A stretch of DNA of 64,000 nucleotides from Molanna angustata (Eukaryota; Arthropoda; Insecta; Trichoptera; Molannidae): contig OY754977.1 of assembly GCA_963576475.1 (NCBI GenBank), positions 10,109,089 to 10,173,088 on the forward strand, given 5' to 3'. Positions 1 through 9,397 of this stretch are shown piece by piece; positions within the stretch are counted from its first letter, which is position 1, and every line of letters begins with the position of its first letter. The notes beneath the pieces are model-generated. The model was not told where the DNA came from, ran no database searches, and saw only the letters and a list, made by a program, of their open reading frames with translations. The position numbers were made by a program, and so were the translations under genes.

Positions 1-2
1 TG

Positions 3-290
3 AAAGTGAACACATTGAGATTGTTCGGCCACATGGGCAGAATGAATGAGGAACGCCTGACGAAGAAAATATACATTGCGGATAGGAATGGAATGAGAGG
101 TAGGGGCCGCCCAAGGAAGGGATGGCACGTCCATGTGAACGGTATTTAAGACGGAAATGTTAGAAGCGTGAACAACAGACGAACATGTATAAGACGATGT
201 ATGAATGTTGACGAGGCGATGAATGTATGTCAAGATAGAAGTAAGTGGCGTTCGGTTCTCTCTGCCTACCCCGTGAGGGACATGGCGTGA
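3..290 (+). pseudogene. LINE ORF2 C-terminal remnant (RTE-like)
   Basis: One frame reads through 96 codons with a single internal TAA at 147-149 and ends at TGA 288-290. It contains 'LRLFGHMGRMNEE', 'GRGRPRKGW' and a closing 'RSKWRSVLSAYPV', which is the usual C-terminal end of insect RTE-like non-LTR retrotransposon ORF2, after the reverse transcriptase. The left part is cut by the window edge. The stop is followed directly by TATG repeats (291-310), the simple-repeat tail expected at the 3' end of such an element. It is a dead fragment because of the internal stop. Confidence 0.7.
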
Positions 291-554
291 TGGTATGTAT
301 GTATGTATGCAAAAAAAACTTGGTATTTATTTAATTATTTATTTATTTACTTATTTTAAACACTTTATTGTACCATATTTATTTGCTAGTACAAATGGCG
401 GACTTATTGCCTAGTGGAAATTTCTTCCAGACAACCATCTGTAACAGTTATGAGTGAAAATGGTACATGTACAAAAGAAAAAAAAATCTATATAAAACTA
501 TAAACATACTACATTTAAATACAAGTAAGAGGAATAAAAAATCTAAAAAAACCG

Positions 555-640
555 CTACTAACCACTCACCCTTTACCGCTACTAACCACTCACCCTTTAC
601 CGCTACTTACCACTCACCCTTACTTTACCGCTACATACAG
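555..640 (+). repeat. 24-bp tandem repeat
   Basis: About three and a half copies of a unit close to ACCGCTACTAACCACTCACC plus CTTT, followed by a C-rich run at 652-662. It lies inside the insertion that splits the LINE 3' end. The open frame across it is repeat-encoded and not a credible gene. Confidence 0.8.
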
Positions 641-730
641 CCCCTAACCCGCTCCCCCCCCCCTCTTCCCCACCCTCAACAACTTACTGTGTACTGGCAA
701 TTTAAATATTTTGTATTTAGTTTAAGTATC

Positions 731-770
731 GCCTCCGATGATGATGGTTAAACCATCGAAAGCGCTCAGG
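731..770 (+). other. Hammerhead-like motif, family B copy 1
   Basis: Seen: CCGATGA at 735-741 (consensus CUGANGA with U changed to C), one extra T, stem II GATGG 743-747 with CCATC 753-757, GAAA 758-761, self-complementary GCGC 762-765, then TC with a predicted cut after 767. Stem I would be only 3 bp (732-734 with 768-770). The order of boxes matches hammerhead ribozymes. The changed core base makes activity doubtful. Confidence 0.45.
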
Positions 771-1062
771 AACTTATTATAAACTCAATTCGTGGATTAT
801 AACTGTGTTAATTTGTTAATTTTTAATAATTTTTCATTATGAACTTCCACTCTGTGAATGAAACAACATTTAACTTAATAAAATATGTACTTACATCAAT
901 GACAATTTAACAAATCTTAGATGAAACCTGTTACAACAATATAGGAGGGAAGGGAAAAAAAGGAGAAGAGATATGACTAACTACAGGAACAGGGAAATCA
1001 ATGGGAAGTATATGGGAAGTAGGGAAATAAATGCGAAGGTATGTTCTATTGAAATTTATTTT

Positions 1063-1103
1063 ATTATCGACGCGTTTCGTGCAAGGCACATCGTCAGAAT
1101 AAT
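1063..1103 (-). other. Hammerhead-like motif, family A copy 1
   Basis: On the minus strand: stem I ATTATT (1103-1098), intact CTGACGA core (1097-1091), one extra T, a perfect 4-bp stem II GTGC/GCAC with loop CTT, GAAA, palindromic CGCG, then TC followed by GATAAT (1068-1063), which pairs with the 5' ATTATT (5 Watson-Crick pairs and one U-G). All required boxes are in the right order. This copy points away from the tandem pair that follows it. Confidence 0.6.
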
Positions 1104-1621
1104 ACTCTAAATTGACCGACCGAGAAAACTTGACCGACTAGAAATATTAGAAATAAACAGAATAAAGAAGGATCAACAAAAATGACTCATTTATAAACAA
1201 ATTGATTAAACATTTTCACCATTGTTGAAACCGATGGGTTAGACAGACATATACCTTCCTTAGTTGTGAAATTTATTAATATTAAAATTGAGCTGTTTAA
1301 AAGAGCTGATTAAAATTAAGCTGTTTAATTATAACTACCAAATATCTATGAAATACATTGGTTTTAACCACATTTGAAACAAAACAATAAATACAATATT
1401 ATTTACCTTTCCAATTTTACTGCTGTCGTTTTTTTTGTTACAGACCTAATGGACACAAGGGACTACAAAACAGTGACCCAATTACTTTCATTGTATTAAA
1501 ACGTAGATTTGTATAGTCATTTGCATTATATAATTTATTTTTCAACCGTTCAAAAACCAACATTTTTATACACCTGTCATGTAAATTTTGTATACAACCA
1601 CTAGTCTCAGTCTTGTAGAGT

Positions 1622-1662
1622 ATTATTCTGACGATGTACCTTGCACGAAACGCGTCGATAAT
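1622..1662 (+). other. Hammerhead-like motif, family A copy 2
   Basis: Stem I ATTATT 1622-1627 pairs with GATAAT 1657-1662. Core CTGACGA is 1628-1634, followed by an extra T at 1635. Stem II is GTAC 1636-1639 and GCAC 1643-1646 with one A-C mismatch and loop CTT. GAAA is 1647-1650, palindromic CGCG 1651-1654, and the predicted cut is after C1656. The 1063-1103 copy has a perfect stem II at the mismatched place. Confidence 0.6.
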
Positions 1663-2112
1663 CAAATAAATTTCAATATAACTATTACCAAGTATTTTTT
1701 ATGTATGTGTAATATATTGACTAACAATTTATTGTTAGTCAAGTCCTTCCTTTGTTGTGAAATTTATTAATATTAAAATTGAGCTGTTTAAAAGAGCTGA
1801 TTAAAATTAAGCTGTTTAATTATAACTACCAAATATCTATGAAATACATTGGTTTTAACCACATTTGAAACAAAACAATAAATACAATATTATTTACCTT
1901 TCGAATTTTACTGCTGTCGTTTTTTTTGTTACAGACCTAATGGACACAAGGGACTACAAAACAGTGACCCAATTACTTTCATTGTATTAAAACGTAGATT
2001 TGTATAGTCATTTGCATTATATAATTTATTTTTCAACCGTTCAAAAACCAACATTTTTATACACCTGTCATGTAAATTTTGTATACAACCACTAGTCTCA
2101 GTCTTGTAGAGT

Positions 2113-2153
2113 ATTATTCTGACGATGTACCTTGCACGAAACGCGTCGATAAT
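2113..2153 (+). other. Hammerhead-like motif, family A copy 3
   Basis: The same motif as at 1622-1662, exactly 491 bp further on: core CTGACGA 2119-2125, predicted cut after 2147. Two consecutive cuts in a through-transcript would release a 491-nt unit RNA. That is inference. Confidence 0.6.
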
Positions 2154-2229
2154 CAAATAAATTTCAATATAACTATTACCAAGTATTTTTTATGTATGTG
2201 TAATATATTGACTAACAATTTATTGTGCT

Positions 2230-3005
2230 GATTAAAGATAAAACACCTGACGGGTCTGATTCTGCAAGACGATATTAATATAAAACGAACACAATCACTT
2301 GTTGTTCTTCCGTCTTTCGGAGTATTTCGTGTGACTGTTGGATGGTCTTGCTTTCAATAGTGTGGAGGTAGGTTCAGGTATACATAGTTTGCAGTTTGCG
2401 CAGGAAGTGTAGAGAAATGGAATTCTGTGGAAGGTGTCTATTTCCTCCTCTCGTGACTACTGATTTGACGGAAATGAAATATGCCATGCGGTTGTGTATC
2501 CGCTCAACAAACTGTTCTTTTCATTTTCCATCTATAACTGACATGAAACGGAAGAAAAAAAACACTAGTAAGCGATGTTAAATTGCAGAGCCTATACGTG
2601 CAAAACAAAGATTTAACAATTGTAGGGCTGAGGGCAGAATGCAACATGGAAAACCATTATCGAACAATTATCGACACTTCATACAAAAAAAAGACATCTT
2701 TCATATACGCTGATTGTAAAACAGAAATATCAATTCAATTTTTAACACTTGGGAGCACTAAAACATGGTATGCCGCATTTTCCTTGTTTCATTTTCATAA
2801 CTTGGTAACCTGCAAGACAAATGGCGGGAATCGAATCGATGGTCGTATGGGTTACCATGTTATTACCCACAGCCCTTCAACTGTCAATCCACGATTTCTG
2901 AAGTTCCACAGTAAATCAGTAAAAAGGTTATTTTGATTATGACACTAAAATAGTGAAATTTGAAACTAAATGTATTATTACACCCTTTAACTTCTCTTGT
3001 GCATG
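2230..3005. other. No recognised feature
   Basis: Short open frames of 61 and 117 codons (2396-2936) have low-complexity, AT-driven composition and resemble nothing I know. I see no splice-bounded exon, RNA gene or repeat match elsewhere in the window. Confidence 0.5.
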
Positions 3006-3007
3006 AG

Positions 3008-3122
3008 CGTGTATGAGAAGATGTATGGACGTGAACGAAGCGAGAAATGTATGTCAAGCGAGAGGAGTCTGGCGTTCGGTTCTCTCTGACTACCCCAAAT
3101 AGGGAAAAAGGCGTGATGGTAT
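3008..3122 (+). pseudogene. LINE 3' terminal remnant, same family as 3-290
   Basis: The DNA matches the end of the 3-290 fragment: 'AAATGTATGTCAAG', 'GGCGTTCGGTTCTCTCTG' and 'GGCGTGATGGTATG'. It keeps only the last 35 or so codons and the beginning of the TATG tail, so it is strongly 5'-truncated. Confidence 0.6.
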
Positions 3123-3199
3123 GTTAGGGGTGACTTCTCTTGTCTGCCTGTCTGTACTTAAATTTCGCAATCGATTTTAACGAACTTTTCGACCAGTGT

Positions 3200-3628
3200 T
3201 TCGTTACTTTCAAAATTTGTGTATTTGACTCATGCATCCTGCCTGTTCTCATCACGTATGGCACAGAAACGCTAGTCCTAACGAAGCGAATTGTGCAAAA
3301 GTTGTTAGTTACGCAGAGAGGCATGGAGAGAAAGATGCTTGGCATTTCATTGAGAGATCAGAAAACAAACAAATGGATTAGAAAGAAAACTAAAGTTGTG
3401 GACGTAGCTGAAAGGTCGGCTACCCTGAAGTGGAGCTGGGAAGGTCATATTGCCATACGTACCAACGATGACAAAAAAACTCCTAGAACGGGAAGGAGTG
3501 TGGGAAGACCATAGGCTTGATGACATCAGAAAGACTTTGGGAGTAAATTGGATGCAGTGTGCCCGGAAAGAGACATGTGGAGGAGCAAGGGGGAGGCATA
3601 TGTCCAACGATGGATTGAAAACGGCTGA
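3200..3628 (+). pseudogene. RTE-type LINE ORF2 C-terminus, frameshifted
   Basis: Frame pieces read 'LITYGTETLVLTKRI', 'LKWSWEGHIA', 'GRSVGRP', then after frameshifts near 3490 and 3560 'DDIRKTLGVNWMQCA' and a terminal 'GEAYVQRWIENG' before TGA 3626-3628. This is the standard end of insect RTE ORF2. At least two frameshifts make it non-coding. The stop is followed by GGAAGAAGAAGAAG, the RTE 3' tail, which is also the start of the 48-bp repeat array next door. Confidence 0.7.
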
Positions 3629-3908
3629 GGAAGAAGAAGAAGTACTCCCGATTACAATGCATGTTAAAACGGCTGAGGAAGAAGAAGAAGTACTCCCGAT
3701 TACAATGCATGTTAAAACGGCTGAGGAAGAAGAAGAAGTACTCCCGATTACAATGCATGTTCAAACGGCTGAGGAAGAAGAAGAAGTACTCCCGATTACA
3801 ATGCATGTTAAAACGGCTGAGGAAAAAGAAGAAGTACTCCCGATTACAATGCATGTTAAAACGGCTGAAGAAGAAGAAGAAGTACTCACGATAACAATGC
3901 ATGTAATC
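3615..3908 (+). repeat. 48-bp tandem array made from a LINE 3' end
   Basis: Six copies with period 48: the GGCTGAGG landmark falls at 3623, 3671, 3719, 3767, 3815 and, as GGCTGAAG, at 3863. Half of each unit is the last bases of the LINE plus its GAA tail. The other half is CTCCCGATTACAATGCATG-type flank. The unit length is a multiple of three, so frames stay open on both strands. The resulting KTAEEEEEVLPITMHV-type peptide is a repeat artefact. Confidence 0.85.
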
Positions 3909-3909
3909 A

Positions 3910-5450
3910 CTCCCGCTTGGTTCATTTGATATTTTGATTTAATTGAATAATTTTGTATTTCATACAAAGTGAAATATATTCAATCTCGATAGAATCTATA
4001 CACAAAGATAGAACTGCGAATTTTTCATGTTTTTATAAAATTTACTTTATTTGTATGATCGTATTATATAGTTAGCTGCAAACATCTTGAGTACGTCACG
4101 TGGGGTGCGCAAAGCGCAAAGTTTTGTTGTTTAGTTGGTTGGTAATGCGCAAACTGCTCTACTCCACGACGAAAACACTCAAGTTTCAACCGGAATTTAT
4201 ATTTGCACTTTTTAAAATACGTGTAAAGTTTTCGATTGATACAAAAGATCTCAGCACATAGTTACTCGAAAGTTAAAACCCTCTCGTGTTTTTGTAAAAT
4301 AATTATTCTAATAATTTTTCTATGAATTTTCAGACTTCTGTATTATTTTAAACATGAATCGAAAAGTACCAAAATCTTGATTTCCGGTTGTAATAGTTTT
4401 ATATAATATGCTCTTTACGTTAGTGGATGTGCGTAAAATTCTAACTAAGATATATTCTACATTTATAAAAAATAATGTTTTATGACAGCATTCAAGTAAT
4501 GTTGTAAGTTGGTATGTATGTACGGTATGCGCTCCTAAACCGTTCATCCGATTGCAATGAAACTTTAGTGAACTGTCGAGCGTATACCCGGGATAGTTTT
4601 TGGATTCAAACTTTTTCTTCGTCGTGTATTAAGTACAATAATGTACTTACTTACAATTACGTCACAAGGAAATAATAAATTATACCTACATTCTGTTGAC
4701 TTTAATTTGTGTGTCAGTGTTTTTTTTCTGTGTACAATTTACTAATAGGTAGGTACATATTTTGTATTCATCGGCACGTTGTGTTTTCTTCTATATTTTT
4801 ATAATAAACTTCGCTACATATTATATTTTACGATTATTATGAAAAAAAGGTTGACTGTGTAACGGGAAATTTCCGAATGTAGGAATATACCCTAATATCT
4901 ATATCTTCGGATCAGCTTGTTAATTTAACTAGTATATATATTTTTCAGCAACATTATACATGGTGTATCAGAAAATGAAGCCAATGAAGAAAATTAATAC
5001 TGTGTCGCGTTGTATTTGTTTTTAATACGGAATATAGTGAGATGTTTATGAGTTTTATATCAGACTTTATGTATTTCGAGCGTTTCGACGGAACGAAAGC
5101 TCTTTCGAAACATGTCGTGAAGTGACTCATAAATTTAATGGTAACTGGAAAATCACTTGTAACTCGAGAATGGTCAATGAGTGCTATTCTGAAATTTCTA
5201 CGAATCTATTGAAATGGATTCAATAACAATAGCTGTTATTGTTTGCCTAATCAATTGTCATCCACACAATTCTACACACTTTGGTTATTCCACTTTCGAC
5301 CAGTCAACCACACTAGTAAATACAATAGTACAAGCAAGTACAAAAATACAAAAAAAAAACTAATAGGTATAGGTACATGACAATGAGAAAGAAAAAGTAA
5401 ATAATACAAAAATGTAAAATTTTATGTAAGAAACATACTAAAATAATAAC
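3910..5450. other. Mostly featureless, short repeat remnants
   Basis: No gene is visible. 4081-4160 has CGTGGGGTGCGCAAAGCGC-like sequence echoed near 9990 and 32985. 4530-4640 carries the CCGATTGCAATGAAACTTTA ... CCCGGGA block that is also at 12660-12740 and 58190-58240, an old interspersed repeat. 5090-5125 has a degenerate hammerhead-like GAAACATGTC motif. Confidence 0.5.
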
Positions 5451-5506
5451 GATAATGTTCAAAAATAGGAAAATGATGGGTTGGGAAGGGATGAAGTATA
5501 AAAGAA

Positions 5507-5631
5507 TTATAGGTATGAGGATAAGAAGTGTGACTTCATAAGCTTCTTGAAAACCATTAAGTTAGGAGCTTCTCTTATACCATTGGGTAATTGGTTCCAC
5601 AGCCGGGCTGCGGAACCAATTACCCAAAAAG
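5507..5631 (-). pseudogene. Jockey/CR1-like LINE ORF2 C-terminal fragment
   Basis: The minus strand reads 'FWVIGSAARLWNQLPNGIRE' then 'APNLMVFKKLMKSHFL' to a TAA at 5509-5507. The 'LWNQLPNGIR...F' pattern is the conserved end of Jockey- and CR1-clade ORF2. Only about 41 codons remain. Confidence 0.65.
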
Positions 5632-5662
5632 ATTTATCTAGGTACATACCTAGATAAATCTT
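5585..5662. repeat. Two adjacent perfect hairpins
   Basis: GGGTAATTGGTTCC 5585-5598 pairs with GGAACCAATTACCC 5612-5625. AAGATTTATCTAGGTA 5629-5644 pairs with TACCTAGATAAATCTT 5647-5662 across a 2-nt loop. The first overlaps the LINE fragment coding for 'VIGSAARLWNQLP'. Confidence 0.85.
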
Positions 5663-6055
5663 ATCTTGTAAATTTAGGTTATAAATATATTTTGTTTATA
5701 CACATAATTTTTTTGTATTTGAATCATCAAATATCGAGTATGAATATTCGATACAAACACGTATATAAAAATGCAAAATGTCGGTGACACAAACTATAAT
5801 GAAAATACATGTATCCCAAGAACAAGATACGTATATAACGTACAATTTACGTATTTTATCCTTCAATCATAAGAAATATTCCATCAGTTTCCTCTAAATA
5901 ATTGACTAAAGCCATAGCTGCATACTGCACATTCTTGTGCCATTTCAATCGAAAATCCAAATATTTAATCGAACAAAACGTCAAATGATAAATGGCTTGT
6001 TATGATTTCAATAATATTTTCAAAAGACCATTACAATGATTAGACCATTACCATT

Positions 6056-6213
6056 ACAATGACAATGATAGGAAACATGCTCTCCAATAGGAAAATAAGA
6101 GTCCATCTGAATGGAGAAGTGAGTAAGTCTAAGATCCTCCAAAATGGACTTCCTCAGGGATCAGTGTTATCCCCGTTACTCTTCAACCTGTACACAGCCG
6201 ATGTACCAGAAAT
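6056..6213 (+). pseudogene. LINE reverse transcriptase core fragment
   Basis: The reading 'LNGEVSKSKILQNGLPQGSV' followed by 'LSPLLFNLYTADVPE' is the conserved RT block (GLPQGSVLSPLLFN) just before the catalytic YADD of Jockey-like LINEs. It stops abruptly at a poly-T stretch, so the catalytic block is missing. The matching 3' end starts 95 bp downstream, so this may be one element with a large internal deletion. Confidence 0.75.
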
Positions 6214-6279
6214 ATCTTTTTTTTTATATTTGTATCACCTGTATATTGTGTCCAGTTATTGTTTGTATACTTTGTTTAA

Positions 6280-6302
6280 AATAAAATAAAATAAAATAAA
6301 AT
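6280..6302 (+). repeat. ATAAA microsatellite
   Basis: Pure AATAA-type repeats (TAAAATAAAATAAAATAAAA) between the RT fragment and the LINE 3' end. Confidence 0.8.
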
Positions 6303-6306
6303 AGAA

Positions 6307-6690
6307 CTGCACCAACGTTAGCAACCTTCAAAATTAGATTAAAGCGCGCGCTCCTACTTTCTATTTCTATTTCTTATTAACATACTTCTCATTGATTTCC
6401 CTATTTCTGTAGTTAGGCAAATCTCCTCTTCTTTTTTTCCCTTCCCTCCCATAGTGTGGTATCAGGTTTCATCTAAGATTTTTTTTTAATTGTCATTGGC
6501 ATATGCATATTTTTATTGTTTATAACTGTAATATGTTTATAGTTTTATGTAGGTTTTCTTTTTTTGTACATGTATCACTTTTACCCATGATTGTTACAGA
6601 TGGTTGTCTGGAAGAAATTGCCACTAGACAATAAGTCCGCCATTTGTACTAGCAAATAAGTTATATGCAATAAATTGTTAAATAAATAAA
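6307..6690 (+). mobile_element. Jockey-like LINE 3' end
   Basis: This matches the minus-strand sequence at 361-510 and 895-1045. It begins 'GAACTGCACCAACGTTAGC', passes through a CT-rich block and 'GGTATCAGGTTTCATCTAAG', and ends with 'AGATGGTTGTCTGGAAG', 'GTCCGCCATTTGTAC' and an A/T-rich tail (AAATAAATAAATTA). The terminal block recurs in diverged form at 22560, 30755 and 53955. Confidence 0.65.
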
Positions 6691-7170
6691 TTAATGATGT
6701 GCGTTCAGAATAACCACCATTCTAAGAATAACCACGATGACCGTCATTTTGTATTGTGATAATTTCAAAAGTCAATGGTCATTTTCGTTTCAGAATTACC
6801 ACCAATATTAACTACCACAAAACACCCGCTGATTCTTTAAATGATATCATTAAAAATATCATACATTTTTTAAATGTATTTCTTGAGTTAACATGCAATA
6901 GTTTAAATTGCATAGCGTGTGTTATTCGGCATTGCCACATAGTACTACAGCAATTAAAAAAACATCCTTTAGATGTGCAGATAAGAGTATAGTATAATAT
7001 TGTACATAGAGTTGAATCAGGATGAATTCTGCAAATTTAACTTACGCTCCAACAAATTTCGCTTACAAACATCGGTATATTTCCACTGAAATAAAAACCA
7101 GGAAATATTATTAAAGCTGGAAATATTGAGCACTTATAATGCATCTCATATGTTTGATCCTCTTAGCAAT
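6691..7170. other. No recognised feature
   Basis: AT-rich sequence with one 78-codon open frame (6756-6992) of no recognisable character. Confidence 0.4.
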
Positions 7171-7179
7171 GTAAAATGT

Positions 7180-7227
7180 TGAAGTTATTCTCTGTTTACA
7201 CAAATGTGTAAGCAGAGAATAACTTCA
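7180..7227. repeat. Perfect 15-bp hairpin
   Basis: TGAAGTTATTCTCTG 7180-7194 pairs with CAGAGAATAACTTCA 7213-7227, loop 18 nt, with partial pairing further out (GTAAAAT/ATTTTAC). Confidence 0.8.
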
Positions 7228-7708
7228 TTATTTTACAGTTTAAATAAAAATTTCGTCATTCATTTTTAAGCAATGTCATAAATATGCAATTATTCTGCAG
7301 TCTTAAATCTTTTGATTGTATTGGCTTTCAATTGATTATATTACATGATTAAAAACTTATATGAAATCGACGACTGTTTTGGCTTGTAAGGTCATATTCA
7401 ACCAGAAACGCATAACTATCACAGTTAATAAAAAATACACAGTACAAAGGTTTCTAAAATGGACTAGTAATCCAGAGGACGAACAAGGGTAAATAAGGGT
7501 GTATAAAATATGTGTTTGGGTTTGTATGTATTTGTTTCATATTAATTTTTCATATATATTTTTTATTTAACTATTTGATTAAAAAAAAACAATAGTTAAT
7601 AAAAAAAAAACAATAATAATTCTGTGAACTAGAGTTCCTGTTTCTTATTGATTTTATTCGCCAAAAGTTCACATGTTTTTAATTTAGAGAATATATGAAT
7701 TGAACATG

Positions 7709-7880
7709 ATGGGTGGTGGCAGAGCGGTAAGCGCGCCGGGTTTGTAGTCCCGAGTCGCGAGTTCGAATCCGGCCTCGACCGATTTCGTTCACCTATAGCA
7801 CAAGCATTTATGCTTAATTTAGGGGCTGTATGAGGATCTATATGTACGTGTTACAAGGATATATTCATTCTTAAAAAAAC
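7709..7880 (+). mobile_element. tRNA-derived SINE, family 1 (best copy)
   Basis: The head has an internal Pol III A box, TGGCAGAGCGG, and a perfect B box, GTTCGAATC, about 40 bp apart. The tRNA-unrelated body 'CGATTTCGTTCACCTATAGC' then 'ACAAGCATTTATGC' is shared with copies at 18061 (+), 27655 (-) and 36625 (-). The shared body shows a SINE and not a functional tRNA gene. The element runs to about 7880, after ACGTGTTACAAGGA. Confidence 0.8.
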
Positions 7881-7919
7881 ACATTTTATTTATAGTTAAT
7901 TCAACGCAATAAAACATAA

Positions 7920-8135
7920 TAATAATGAACACTTCCTTACACCATGCGCAAGTGGCGAATTTATTGCCGTATGGCAAAATCTTCCAACTTACCAGTGTTT
8001 CCAGCCCAGAGAAGCAATATTTATGTGAGAAATGAATTTAAGTAAATTTTTCCTCTGCTGGAAATCGAACCCAGGACGCCCGCACAGAGATCGAACGGCT
8101 TACCGAACGGTTACTGTGCCACGGCGTTCGGCATA
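7920..8135 (-). mobile_element. tRNA-derived SINE, family 2
   Basis: On the minus strand the head reads TGCCGAACGCCGTGGCACAG, with a near-consensus B box GGTTCGATTTCC. The 3' part reads 'GCAATAAATTCGCCACTTG', resembling the LINE 3' end at 6620-6650. This suggests a SINE that borrowed a LINE tail for mobilisation. The tail similarity is seen; the mobilisation is inference. Confidence 0.6.
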
Positions 8136-8139
8136 ACAT

Positions 8140-9395
8140 ATTTTATGCGTAGAATAAACTTACTATAAAGATTGCTATAAATTTATAATTGTGCACTTTA
8201 TATATTTATAAATGAAAAAAAGTAGAATACGCTTTTAGTTGCATATAAATAGGATCATTAAAAATATGTCGTTTAATGGATTTTGATTAAAAATATATTT
8301 GCGAAAAATCCCCAACTTTTTGCAGTTTGGCGGTGACGAAATATCGATTTGCGTTCACTTTTGTAAGTAGACAATCGACATAATCGAACCCCCAATACAC
8401 TCGTGTCCCCCCCATTTTTCTACACGCTCTTATTTCTGCTCGTATAATAAAGGTGGAGTAACAATATTCACCCCTCGCATACATACAGAGCCGCATCTGC
8501 AGTTTTCAACCAATGGCGAATTTAATTTAATACGCACTGTTCCATCATCATGGAACTGGGTGGAACTTGTTTGAAAAGAGATATCTCTTAAATTCTTGCC
8601 TTTCTTTGGTTCCCAGTTTCTGATTCAACCATCAGTATCTCTCACAGGCTACAGACTGTTCTGAGGATTCTTCTCTAAAATGCTGTACAGGCTCCGCCCT
8701 TCCGTTGAAAATCAGCCATCAATTTTTATTATTTGTTATCGAAATATAATTATTTCAATTTTCAAAGTCAGGGTCATTAATTATTTTTTTATCTTCTTTT
8801 TTATAAATTCGGATTATTTTCATAATGTTTGGCGTTCTATATTTGTTCGCACCTGTCTCAACTGCACCACTTGAAGCAACGGTGGATCCGACCCTGCGTA
8901 CACCCCTGCTTCTCAAGGGCAATATTCTTTAAAAGGGTGGAAGTGATCAAGGTAAAGAATTGATATTTGTCACGCGAGAGTAGATATTTGCGAAATGAAT
9001 TTAAAATATTCAATTAGGTATATAATAAGTGAGTATAGGTACATAGGTTGGAGATATTCAATAAGATAAATTATGTACATACACATTTCCTAAGTAGAAA
9101 GGAGGGGATGTTTTTATTAGAAAGGCGATTGTAAATCTAACTTGGTAGGTGTGTTTTTATCGTCAGGGTTTAAACCATTTTTTTATTTATAACATTTTAA
9201 TTATTTATTTTTTAATAAAATAATTGTGTCTTTGTTTTTCACAAAATATATCTTGATTTTAATTTGAAAATCCATTTGATGTAGTCATATTTTGGAGACA
9301 TAAACGAATTTTTGTCCAAAATTTCAGTAAAATAATCGAGTTTTGACACAAATTATACCTACGTCTTGATAAAACGAGTGGGTTGTGGCCAACGC
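8140..9395. other. No recognised gene
   Basis: AT-rich with short chance open frames (8287-8496, 8680-8874). The GTGGGTTGTGGCCAACGCTA block at 9378-9397 recurs near 31668, 59650 and 60080 and marks an old interspersed repeat. Confidence 0.4.
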
Positions 9396-9397
9396 TA

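Larger units (their letters stand above)
361..1045 (-). mobile_element. LINE 3' end, interrupted by a second insertion
   Basis: Positions 361 to about 510 and about 895 to 1045, read on the minus strand, match the element at 6307-6690 in order: 'GTCCGCCATTTGTAC', 'AGATGGTTGTCTGGAAG', then 'CAGGTTTCATCTAAGAT' and the CCCTTCCCTCC tract. Between the two parts lies about 385 bp that the other copy lacks. It carries a CCGCTACTAACCACTCACCC tandem repeat and the family-B hammerhead-like motif. The element is therefore a Jockey-like LINE or LINE-derived 3' end, later split by another insertion. Confidence 0.6.
1254..2226 (+). repeat. Tandem duplication, 491-bp period
   Basis: Positions 1254-1735 and 1745-2226 are nearly identical 482-bp copies joined by 9 bp (period 491). 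Each contains the same small antisense open frame and one family-A hammerhead-like motif at the same relative place. The first copy ends in an inverted repeat, TTGACTAACAA with TTGTTAGTCAA (1718-1743). Head-to-tail dimers carrying a hammerhead are the form expected for Penelope-like element terminal repeats or retrozymes. A simple local duplication is the alternative. Confidence 0.8.

Noticed and set aside
3615..3908. Repeat-encoded protein on either strand
   Set aside because: Frames stay open only because the 48-bp unit is divisible by three and lacks stops. There is no start context and no family.
7709..7785. Genuine tRNA gene
   Set aside because: A and B boxes are present, but the non-tRNA 3' body is shared with three other copies, which marks a SINE.
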